Assembly: GCF_025698545.1 (NCBI RefSeq) | Contig: NC_068577.1 | Span: 4,975,501 to 5,039,500, forward strand | Reading direction: 5' to 3' | DNA length: 64,000 bases | Origin: Gossypium raimondii | Lineage: Eukaryota; Streptophyta; Magnoliopsida; Malvales; Malvaceae | Part shown: piece by piece, positions 24,955 to 34,015 of the stretch | Position numbering within the stretch: position 1 is the first letter of the stretch | Layout of the letters: each line of letters opens with the position of its first letter | Notes under the pieces: generated by a model | Databases searched by the model: none | What the model was told of the DNA's origin: nothing | Seen by the model: only the letters and a program-made list of their open reading frames with translations | Position numbers and translations under genes: made by a program

Positions 24955-25910
24955 GCTTCAATCTACTCCACTGTAATATCGGGGAGATAGGATTCATACA
25001 TTGTAGCTTCTTAAAAGAAAAAAAAATTGCTATCTTTAATCTGCTCCACTGCAACTTCAGGGAGATAAGACTTATAGCTTCAACTTGTTCTACTACAACT
25101 TAAGAATAAATCTGATGCGATCTGCTCTACTGCACCTTTAGTGAGATGAGATCTGTGATTTTAATCCACTCCACTGCAACTTCAGGGAAATAGGATTGAT
25201 TTCTTCTGTCTATTCCACTGTTGCCCCGGGAGATAGAATTACTGGCCTCAATGTACTCCACTCTAACCTCAGGGAGGTAAAATCCACCATCTTTGATCTG
25301 CTCCACTACTGCTTAGGGAGATAAGATCTGTAATCTTCAATCTATTCCACCATCAGTATGGGGAGACAATATTTGTTGTATTTGATCTACTTCACACCGA
25401 TACATGAAGACAAGATCTGCTTTTCTTTAATCTGTTCCACCACCAGTATGGGGAGACAAGATCTGGTATCTTTGATCTACTTCACGCCAGTACATGAAGA
25501 CAATATCTATTTTTCTTCAATCTGCTCCACCACCAGTATGGGGAGACAAGATCTGGTATCTTTGATCTACTTCACGCCAGTACATGAAGACAAGATCTGC
25601 TTTCTTTGACCTGCTTCGCCACCAGTATGGGAAGGCAAGATCTGTTATCTTTGATCTACTTCACGCCAGTATATGAAGACAAGATCTGCTTTCTTTGACC
25701 TGCTTCGCCACCAGTATGGGAAGGCAAGATCTGGTATCTTTGATCTACTTCACGCCAGTACATGAAGACAAGATCTGCTTTCTTTGACCTGCTTCGCCAC
25801 CAGTATGGGAAGACAAGATCTGTTACTTTTCAACCTGCTCCACTGTTGCTCAGGGAGATAAGGCTTTATGATTTCTCTGATCTGTTCTCTGGGGAACAGG
25901 ACCTGTATAA
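24955..25910. repeat. 45/90-bp higher-order tandem array in the Ogre 3' region
   Basis: The word CAGTATGG starts at 25354, 25444, 25534, 25623, 25712 and 25801, giving periods of 90, 90, 89, 89 and 89 bp. Each period is two diverged halves of about 45 bp: one with ATCTACTTCACGCCAGTAC, the other with CTGCTTCGCCACCAGTATGG. Leftward to 24955 only more degenerate single halves (CTGCTCCACTGCAACTTCAG and similar) are found. The array sits between pol and the 3' LTR, where Ogre elements are known to carry variable tandem repeats. Confidence 0.85.
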
Positions 25911-26584
25911 TTTATTTTATGAACCTAACTATGCCTAATGATTAGGATGTCATGATCAAATGAATCAAATGCTCCTAACTAGGCGTGTATGAATGACATT
26001 TGAATGTTATGTCATAAAAAATGAATATTGAATGTTTAAAGTCATTATTGCTCATTAAGGCTTCCTTTGTGACAACAACGCTTCGTCAAAACTTGACTCT
26101 TGACTCTTGACTCCTAGATATCTCCGACCTTTTAACCTGGTGAAGTCTAAACAATAGTCCTGCTTCAGGCTCCTGTATTATTTAGAAATTTCTAGAGTAA
26201 TATGAAAAACTTCCCTTGTGAAAGTTTTATTAGTCCATTAATCGTCATTCTAATGCAACATGCTTGCGAAAAGATCATAACGATGAATAAAACAAAATTA
26301 GTTTGGGAGCATAGCTCACAATGGATTGTCAATGATAGAGGAATTGTCTGGGGACATTTATATTGAAAAAGAGTGAAATATTTTAAAACAACGAATTCAA
26401 TACAAATACTATGAATATGTGCCCTGTATATCTCGCTTGAATTTCTATATCTGACTTTTCAAGACTCTTCTGAATTCAACACGTGTTTAGGAGATTCACA
26501 GTATTTTGTTGATGCCCCAAGATGTCGTCTATTCCTTTCTGCCGATTTAGGTACAACAAGACTACCACGAGACAATCAAAATTT

Positions 26585-26720
26585 GAGTCGCCCTTTCCAG
26601 GTTTTCAACTCAAATCCCCTTTGGTCTTAAGGCGCCCTTTGCGGGTTTTCACCTTAGCCTCTCTATTTTATTTTTTTTTGGAATTAAAGTGCCCTTTGTG
26701 GGTTTTCACCTTGGTTCCTT
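26585..26720. repeat. Three short direct repeats after integrase
   Basis: Three copies, about 50-65 bp apart, of CGCCCTTTGCGGGTTTTCAC or close variants, each containing GGTTTTCA-like sequence. They lie at the 3' end of the pol region of the Ogre-type element. Confidence 0.65.
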
Positions 26721-26930
26721 CCCTTCTTAAAGTAAAGTATCTCTTGACCGAATCTGAATTTACTGGTTTAGGCAAGTTTCTTCCATCCATTTCAGCCAGA
26801 ATCAGGGCTCCTCCAGAAAAGACTTTTTTTACAACATAAGGACCTTCCCAATTCGGCATCCATTTCCCCCTAAAATCTTTTTGTAGAGGAAGAATTTTTC
26901 TCAACACTAGGTCCCCCTCGTGAAAAATTC
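26668..26930 (-). pseudogene. Integrase C-terminal tail, out of frame
   Basis: After the frameshift near 26930, a different frame encodes LRKILPLQKDFRGKWMPNWE and GPYVVKKVFSGGALILAEMD, the C-terminal module of Tat-type integrase that ends VKRYF. No chromodomain is seen. Confidence 0.8.
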
Positions 26931-28736
26931 TCTGGGTCGGACCTTCTTGTTGTAGGCTCGCATCATTCTTTTCTGGTACATCTGACCATGCTGAATAGCA
27001 TTTAGCCTTTTTTCCTCTATCAAGTTCAACTGATCATATCGAGATTGAACCCATTCTGCTTCATCCAATTGTAACTCAGTTAAAACCCGGAGAGAAGGGA
27101 TTTCAACTTCGATGGGCAAGACTGCCTCCATGCCATAAACTAAGGAGAAAGGCGTTGCCCCGATGGAGGTCCTGATTGACGTTCGATAAGCAAGGAGGAC
27201 AAACGGTAATTTCTCGTGCCAGTCTCTGTAAGTTTCAGTCATCTTCCCCACAATATTTTTTATATTTTTATTAGCTGCTTCCACTGCACCATTCGTTTTT
27301 GGGCGATACGGCGATGAATTGTGATGTCTGATCTTGAATTGACTGCAGACTTCCGCTATTGAGCTGTTGTTCAAGTTCAACGCATTGTCGGATATGATTC
27401 TTTCAGGCATTCCATACCGACATATAATTTTCCTTTTTAAGAACTTACTGACTGATGACTTTGTAACGTTAGCATACGAAGCAACCTCTACCCATTTGGT
27501 GAAGTAGTCAATAACCATAAATATGAAACGATGCCCATTTGAAGCCTTCGGCGATATTGGCCCGATGACATCCATACCCCACATGGAGAAAGGCCATGGA
27601 GAGGCCATGACATGAAGATGCGAAGGAGGTGCATGCATTTTATCACCGTAGATTTGACATTTATGAAACTTTTTGGAGTAATTGATGCAATCCCCTTCCA
27701 TGGTGGACCAGTAATACCCGAATCTCATAATCTGTCTAGCCATTGTGAACCCACTGGCATGCGTTCCACAGATGCCCTCATGGACTTCTTCCAGAATTTC
27801 CTTTGCTTCCAAGGCATCCACACATCTTAACAGTATATGATCTTTTCTCCTCTTGTATAAGATCTCCCCATCTAAGACGTAATCAATGGCTAGTCTTCTC
27901 AGAGTTCTCTTTTCATTATCTGTTGCCTGGCCAGGATACTGACGATTTTTTACATATCGTAATATATCTTGATACCAAGGACTATCATTAATTTCCCCTT
28001 CTTCGATATTGTAACAATGAGCCGGGTCTTCATAGATACTCATTTGGATAGGCTTCATATCCTCATATCTGTTCACCTTGATCATGGAGGCTAAAGTAGC
28101 TAGTGCATCAGCCATCTGGTTCTCATCTCGTGGGAGATAGCAAAAAGTGATGTCCTCAAACTCCTTAATCAATTCAAGGATCAACTTTCGATAACTGATT
28201 AATTTGGGATCTCTCGTTTCCCATTCACCCCTGAGCTGATATATCACCAATGCTGAATCTCCATAGACCTCTAGCACTTTGATTCCTTGCTCTATAGCTG
28301 CACGAATACCCATGATGCATGCTTCGTATTCTGCCATGTTGTTTGTACAATCAAAATCCAATTTGCAAGTGAAAGGATAATGATCACCATTCGGGGACAC
28401 TAGGACTGCCCCAATTCTGTTGCCCATAGCATTCGAGGCTCCATCAAAGTTTAGCCTCCACCTGTAACCTTCTTGTGAACTTTCTTCCATAGCTACTATA
28501 CACATCAAATCCTCATTTGGGAAATCAAAACTCAACGGCTCGTAGTCCTCCAAAGCTCTACTAGCTAAAAAGTCAGCAATTGCACTCCATTTCACAGCCT
28601 TTTGGCTCACGTAGACAATATCGAATTCAGACAGTAAGATCTGCCATCGGGCCATCCTCCCACTCAAAGCAGTTGACTCAATCATATACTTTAACGGGTC
28701 TAACTTTGAGATTAGCCAAGTCGTATGGTATAACAT
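26907..28736 (-). CDS. Second RNase H and integrase of the Ogre-type element
   Basis: Open frame of 609 codons. Residues about 92-218 form an archaeal-like RNase H with its four acidic residues intact: D98 (NFDGAS), E136 (NNMAEYEA), D160 (VYGDSALV) and D210 (NQMADALATL). Integrase follows. The zinc-binding module has H319 and H326, but one of its two cysteines is replaced (KKFHKCQ, F357). The catalytic core D389, D450, E486 shows perfect D,D-35-E spacing (WGMDVIGP, IISDNALN, GAVEAANK). The frame ends early at 26907 through a frameshift; the C-terminal part continues in another frame. Confidence 0.9.
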   Translation of the reverse strand: MLYHTTWLISKLDPLKYMIESTALSGRMARWQILLSEFDIVYVSQKAVKWSAIADFLASRALEDYEPLSFDFPNEDLMCIVAMEESSQEGYRWRLNFDGASNAMGNRIGAVLVSPNGDHYPFTCKLDFDCTNNMAEYEACIMGIRAAIEQGIKVLEVYGDSALVIYQLRGEWETRDPKLISYRKLILELIKEFEDITFCYLPRDENQMADALATLASMIKVNRYEDMKPIQMSIYEDPAHCYNIEEGEINDSPWYQDILRYVKNRQYPGQATDNEKRTLRRLAIDYVLDGEILYKRRKDHILLRCVDALEAKEILEEVHEGICGTHASGFTMARQIMRFGYYWSTMEGDCINYSKKFHKCQIYGDKMHAPPSHLHVMASPWPFSMWGMDVIGPISPKASNGHRFIFMVIDYFTKWVEVASYANVTKSSVSKFLKRKIICRYGMPERIISDNALNLNNSSIAEVCSQFKIRHHNSSPYRPKTNGAVEAANKNIKNIVGKMTETYRDWHEKLPFVLLAYRTSIRTSIGATPFSLVYGMEAVLPIEVEIPSLRVLTELQLDEAEWVQSRYDQLNLIEEKRLNAIQHGQMYQKRMMRAYNKKVRPREFFTRGT

Positions 28737-28751
28737 GTATTGCCTTAATTT

Positions 28752-30183
28752 TCAGGTTGTCCAAATCAAGGCACAACATAACTTCTCAATAGGCGAATAT
28801 CTCATTTCACAGTCAGTGAATTTCTTGTTGAGATAATATATCGCCCTTTTTTTTCTCCCCGTTTCATCATGTTGGCCTAGCACACACCCCATGGAATTAT
28901 CAAATACTGTCAGATACAATATCAATGGCCTATCCGGGCTAGGTGGTGACAGCACTGGAGTATTAGACAAATACTGCTTCACCTTGTTAAAAGCTTCTTC
29001 GCATTCTTCATCCCAAGTACCAGGATTATGTTTCTTCAGAAGACGAAATATAGGGTCACATTTCTCGATTAGTTGTGAAATGAACCTAGCAATGTAGTTC
29101 AGTCTTCCGAGGAATCCTCGAACTTCTTTCTGAGTGCGAGGTGGAGGTAAATCTCGTATTGCCTTGACTTTGTCTGGGTCAATCTCGATTCCCTTTTCAC
29201 TGACTATGAAGCCTAGCAACTTTCCTGACCTGGCCCCAAAAGTGCACTTCACTGGATTAAGCTTGAGCTGGAACTTTCTCAATCTTAAGAATAACTTTTT
29301 CAAGACTTGCACATGTTCCTCCTCTGTTCTAGATTTCGCGATCATATTGTCAACATAAACTTCGATCTCCTTATGCATCATGTCATGGAACAAGGCTACT
29401 ATGGCTCTTTGGTATTTCGCTCCCGCATTCTTTAACCCAAACGGCATCACTTTATAACAAAACGTCCCCCATAACATAATGAACGTGGTCTTTCTCATGT
29501 CCTCGGGATGCATCTTTATCTGATTATACCCAGAAAAACCATCCATGAAGGAAAATAATGAAAAGCCCGCCGTATTGTCTACCAATGTGTCGATGTGAGG
29601 TAATGGGAAATTGTCTTTTGGACTAGCCTTGTTCAAATCCCTGTAATCCACACACATTCGTACTTTCCCATCTTTCTTTAGAACTAGTACGATGTTGGCC
29701 ACCCACTCAAAATACTTGACTTCTTGTAGAAACCCGGCATCAAACTGCTTCTAGACCTCCTCTTTTATCTTCAACACGATATCAGGCCTCATTCTTCTAA
29801 GCTTTTGCTGCACTGGTTTACAATCTTCTCTTATAGGAAGGCGATGGACTACAATGTCAGTACTTAACCCAGACATATCTTGGTATGACCATGCAAAGAC
29901 ATCCTTGAATTCCTGGAGTAGTCTGATGAGGTCTTGTCTTGTCTTTGCAGAAATATCAGATCCGATCTTCACCTCTTTTCCTTCCTCCAACCTCACAATT
30001 TCTATTGATTCCCTGTGAGGTAGGATTTGTTTCTCGGCCCTTTCTACCATATTTAACAAGTCAGGAGATAAACCACAGTCTTCGTCATCTTCAAAATCAT
30101 GTGATCCTTCTAAACACATGTTTCGTTCAAAAGGAGACTCTAAATTTGTAAGAGTGACATTCGTATCATTGATATCGTAGGAC
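28752..30183 (-). pseudogene. Reverse transcriptase and RNase H of the Ogre-type element
   Basis: From 30183 a connector (ESPFERNMCLEGSHDFEDD, then RLLQEFKDVFAWSYQDMSGL) leads into RT. A TAG at 29753-29751 interrupts before the fingers. The palm has FSFMDGFSGYNQI (first Asp) and a YVDN motif at 29357-29346 where YVDD is expected; GAC-AAT is a G-to-A change of the catalytic Asp, so polymerase activity is probably lost. The sequence continues through LGFIVSEKGIEIDPDKVKAI and the normal gypsy RNase H (FDNSMGCVLGQHDETGRKKR, YSPIEKLCCALIW). A TGA at 28754-28752 separates it from the next frame. Confidence 0.88.
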
Positions 30184-30425
30184 CTGTTATGAAAAGCAAT
30201 ATGGATTCAGGAATTTGTTTGGTGCAATATGGTCATGAATGAAATGCAAGTGTAGTTTGAGAGAAATTCAAAGTAACTGCTCTTATGGAAAGAAAGATTT
30301 GCTCCAAAAATGACTGCAGAAAATGTACTTTATTAAAATAACGATTTTTTTGGACATGAGCCTATTTCACAAAGGAATCCTTATCACTTCTAGGCTAAAA
30401 GCAATAAGGGTGTTCTGGACATTAC
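30184..30425 (-). other. Ogre-type intron between protease and RT
   Basis: Donor GTAATG just after TCAGA (exon end 30426) and acceptor CATAACAG before GTCCTACG (exon start 30183). The join keeps the frame and fuses the protease ORF to SYDINDTNVTLTNL, which leads into MCLEGSHDFEDD. The 242-bp segment has stops in the coding frame and AT-rich content. A spliced intron here is a defining trait of Ogre elements; splicing itself was not observed. Confidence 0.8.
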
Positions 30426-32533
30426 TCTGAGGAAATCCTAAAAACTACAGGTATTTCTTCTGCAGTCCAATTGTTTAGCGCACTTTCCGGTTCGTAAGGT
30501 TGAATATCCTGCAATGTTCCTCCTCCCGTCGCTTCTTCATACACGGCATGAATACTTTCTAACTCCGTGTTAATACTTCCAACTCCTAGCATTCTCTGAT
30601 AGATGAATCCTCCCGATACAAAAGTCTTGGATAGGTGAGGAAAGGTCATGGGCTCCCATTTGACGTCATCACCTGTCAAACGAGCCCTTCTTCTCTCTCG
30701 CTTCTTTTCTTGCTCTATCTTCTTCTGCCTAGCATCTGGCTTGTATCCTAAGCCAAAACGGTCATGTTTGTCTTTCAACACTGGAGTCTCAACTCGGCCC
30801 TGAAGATATTTCCCCAATCCTTTTCTCGGCAAAGCTCCCTTTCCAACTGTCAATTGCAGACCCATCTCTGTGGTCTTTGATATTCTCGGCATCGGGATCT
30901 TGTTTTCCTCACAGATGAATATTGCATTTACGAACTCCAAGGAACGGAAAGAGCACTCGATTTCATCATCACTTGTTTCCAAATATGGCGCATCGTTGGT
31001 CACAGATGCAATGATATCTTCTTCAGCATTTATCGTCACTACCCGGCCTTCTGCCACCAACTTCAGTTTTTGATGTAACGATGATGGTACCGCACCTGCT
31101 GAATGAATCCATGGCCTTCCTAATAGGCAATTGTAAGAAGGCTTGATGTCCATAACCAAGAAGTCTACCTCATAGATAGTTGGGCCAATTAACAAGGGTA
31201 TGTCAATTCTTCCCATGACTTTCCTCTCGGTGCCATCAAATGCTCTCACCATATTCTGGCACGACTTCATATGTGAACTATCCATAGGTAGCCTGTTGAG
31301 TGTAGAAAGAGGCAATACATTCAGTGCCGACCTGTTGTCTACCAGAACTCCTGGTAATATGCACCCTTTACACCTTGCAGTGATGTGTAAAGCTCTAGTA
31401 GATCCCATACCCCCAGGTGGTATTTCATCATCGCTAAAGGAAGTGAAGTTATCAGCACTTATATTACCGACCAGTCCATCCAACTTGTTAACAGAGATAT
31501 CGTCGGCCACATAAGTTTCATTTAGCACCTTCAGTAGTGCATTTCGATGTCCCTCCGAGTTCAGGAGTAAAGCTAGCACAGATATGCGAGCTGGTTGTTT
31601 ATGCAATTGTTCCACAACGCTGTACTCGCTATGCTTTATGAACTTCAAGAACTCTCTAGCTTCCTCCTCTTTGATTGGTTTATTGACCAATAACTCAGGT
31701 TCGACCGCATTCTTCTTCTTTCCAACCGAAGTTTCTTCTCTTATTGGCTTTACTCGAGCTTTCATCTGTTCGTAGTGCCCTCCTTCATCCTGATCCTCTT
31801 TACTGATTATATCCTTCTTCCCTGGGATTGTCACATTGCAATTGTAATTCCAAGGAACCCTCCTGTTGTCCTTATATGCAAACACAGCTGGTTTTTGAAT
31901 GATTACTTTTGGTGTTATTCGTACCCCAACCTCACTGTTCTGAGGTCGCGAGATGATGACCATAGGATGGTTAGCCTTCGGAACTCCCAATACCAATTCT
32001 GACGCGCATACATGACTCTCCTCTTGAACTCCTTCACAGAACTCCATCTCCTTATTATCCATCATACCCTGTACCATGGCTCTAAACTCCGTACACTCTT
32101 GAATTTCATGCCCCACTTCATGGTGGAACTCGCAGTAGTTCCCCCTCTTTTCACAACTTCCTTCTGAGACGACTAGTCCCCTTTTTACCATCTCCTTCCA
32201 GACCCATCTTAAAGGAGTTTTCACATCCGTAATGTCTGTCTTGATTCTTTTGTCTTCACCTATCATATTTACCCCACCATCAGTGTGGTTTGGTAATGGA
32301 TTTTCTGCCTTGGTCGAGTCATCAAATTTAACGACACTCATATCAATGAGCCTTTCAACCAACTTCTTAAAGGCCGTACAGTTTTCTATGGAATGCCCTA
32401 TTGTTCCCGCATGATAGTCGCACTGTGCATTCGCATCGTACCATTTGGGGTACGGGGGTTGCAAGGGCTTCAGATAAAAAGGGGAAACTACGTGTGCGTT
32501 AAATAAATTTCGGTATAGTTCCCTATACGACAT
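30422..32533 (-). CDS. Gag C-terminus, aspartic protease and G-patch-like region
   Basis: Open frame of 703 codons on the minus strand, in phase with the upstream gag after a stop. Residues 38-52 (CDYHAGTIGHSIENC) and a later YCEFHHEVGHEIQEC are two CHHC knuckles in place of the usual CCHC. The protease lies mid-protein: GCILPGVLVDNRSALNVLP, then MDIKPSYNCLLGRPWIHSAG. The active-site triplet reads Asp-Asn-Arg where a Gly is expected third (AGG at 31333-31331), so the enzyme is probably inactive. A Gly-rich stretch, KGALPRKGLGKYLQGRVE, resembles a G-patch. The frame runs to a stop within the intron that follows, so the mature message would splice before it. Confidence 0.85.
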   Translation of the reverse strand: MSYRELYRNLFNAHVVSPFYLKPLQPPYPKWYDANAQCDYHAGTIGHSIENCTAFKKLVERLIDMSVVKFDDSTKAENPLPNHTDGGVNMIGEDKRIKTDITDVKTPLRWVWKEMVKRGLVVSEGSCEKRGNYCEFHHEVGHEIQECTEFRAMVQGMMDNKEMEFCEGVQEESHVCASELVLGVPKANHPMVIISRPQNSEVGVRITPKVIIQKPAVFAYKDNRRVPWNYNCNVTIPGKKDIISKEDQDEGGHYEQMKARVKPIREETSVGKKKNAVEPELLVNKPIKEEEAREFLKFIKHSEYSVVEQLHKQPARISVLALLLNSEGHRNALLKVLNETYVADDISVNKLDGLVGNISADNFTSFSDDEIPPGGMGSTRALHITARCKGCILPGVLVDNRSALNVLPLSTLNRLPMDSSHMKSCQNMVRAFDGTERKVMGRIDIPLLIGPTIYEVDFLVMDIKPSYNCLLGRPWIHSAGAVPSSLHQKLKLVAEGRVVTINAEEDIIASVTNDAPYLETSDDEIECSFRSLEFVNAIFICEENKIPMPRISKTTEMGLQLTVGKGALPRKGLGKYLQGRVETPVLKDKHDRFGLGYKPDARQKKIEQEKKRERRRARLTGDDVKWEPMTFPHLSKTFVSGGFIYQRMLGVGSINTELESIHAVYEEATGGGTLQDIQPYEPESALNNWTAEEIPVVFRISSE

Positions 32534-32566
32534 AGGAATTGGTATGAATTGGGGCCTCTCAGTATT

Positions 32567-33838
32567 TCACCTTACACCGAGTCTCGACGAGCTTTGCTGA
32601 TTGGCAGCCACCTTTCCTGACTGACTCACTGTTACTGACTTCGAGTAACCCTTGTTGTACATGCTCGCGTTGCTCACCTCGTTTTCCTTCCTCTTCGAAG
32701 TCGATCTTCTGTTAGTCTCTCCCGCATCGATCTTCCCACTCCTGATGGAGTTCTCAATCATCTCGCCATTCATGACTATGTCAAGAAAGCTTTTTGTGGC
32801 ACTTCCTAACATATGTGTAATGAGCGGTGCCTTCAAGGTGTTAATAAACAACATGGTCATTTCCTTTTCCAGGAGCGGTGACTAAACTTGGACTGCGACC
32901 TCCCTCCATCTCTACGCGTACTACCTAAAGCTTTCGCTCGGCTTCTTCTCCATATTCTGAAGGGTGATTCTTTCAGGAGCCATGTCTGTCACATGACTAT
33001 ACTGTTTCATGAACGATTGTACCAAGTCCCTCCATGAACCAATCGTGGCACGACTCAACTGATTGTACCATTTGGATGCTACCCCTGCAAGACTGTCTTG
33101 GAAATAATGTATCAAGAGTTGGTCGTTGTTAACATATCCCGCCATTCGTCTGCAGAAGATTGTGATATGAGCTTCTGGGCAACTTGTCCCATTGTACTTT
33201 TCGAATTCCGGCATCTTAAACTTATGAGAGAGCACCAAGTCCGGGACTAAGTTCAGCTCTTTGGCATCAGTGCCTCGATAACTTTCAGCAACCTCCATTG
33301 CCTTAAACTTCTCCTCGAGCCACTTGTATTTATCCTCTAACTGTCTCGGTAACTCCTCCTTAACTCTTTCCTTTTCAACCACTTCATCAAAGTCAGGAAT
33401 GGCAGAGTTAATAGGATTATTTTCGGGATTAGATCCCGGTCCAGCTTGAAAGCTTGAAACACCAGCTCGGAACTGCTGGGGCATGATGGTGATAGTAGAT
33501 TTGCGCGGGTATTCAGCTTGAGTTCGCATATGTGGTGGGGTGAAACCTGGAGGATAGAGAGGTTCATCATCATTTCCCTTATCGACATTTGCCATGGGGC
33601 TATTTCCTTTATCACTTCCCTTAGTTATCAGTTGAGTTAACTTTGCCACTATATCTTATTGGGATTCTCGCATCTTCTCAGACATCTCTTGTTTCATCTT
33701 GTCTAACCGCTCTTGCATCTGCAGCTGAAGTCGGTCCTGCATCTCCTTTTGACACTGTTCGAGCTTTTCCAATCTCTGATCCATATCTTTCGTCTTTGCC
33801 CGAGTGCCGTATCGGTGTTGGGTTGGTTGGTTGGTTTC
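32567..33838 (-). pseudogene. gag of the Ogre-type element (capsid part), broken
   Basis: Begins near 33810 with a short coiled coil (MDQRLEKLEQCQKEM), followed after a TAA at 33656-33658 by a 242-residue frame (33649-32921). That frame holds the Retrotrans_gag capsid domain: HKFKMPEFEKYNGTSCPEAH, LLIHYFQDSLAGVASKWYNQ and MKQYSHVTDMAPERITLQNM. Three in-frame TAG codons follow at 32921-32923, 32912-32914 and 32882-32884. A further frame, 32860-32567, ends at a TGA at 32567-32569. All five stops are explainable as single C-to-T changes of Gln or Arg codons. Gag would form the virus-like particle. Confidence 0.85.
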
Positions 33839-34015
33839 CAGGTTAACTGAGCAATGATTTTGACTTATTAGGATTTAATAAAGGTCTTTAATGCATATGA
33901 TGCGATGCTAATGCATATGATGCGATGCATGAGGTGAATGCAAAAAAAAACGTTAATTATAATTCAATTCCACTCAGAAACTTTACTGGAGAAAAAATTT
34001 CTTTACTTAAAATGG

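Noticed and set aside
24955..25910. CRISPR-like appearance of regular repeats
   Set aside because: Plant nuclear sequence; the whole unit is repeated with no unique spacers, and no cas genes are present.
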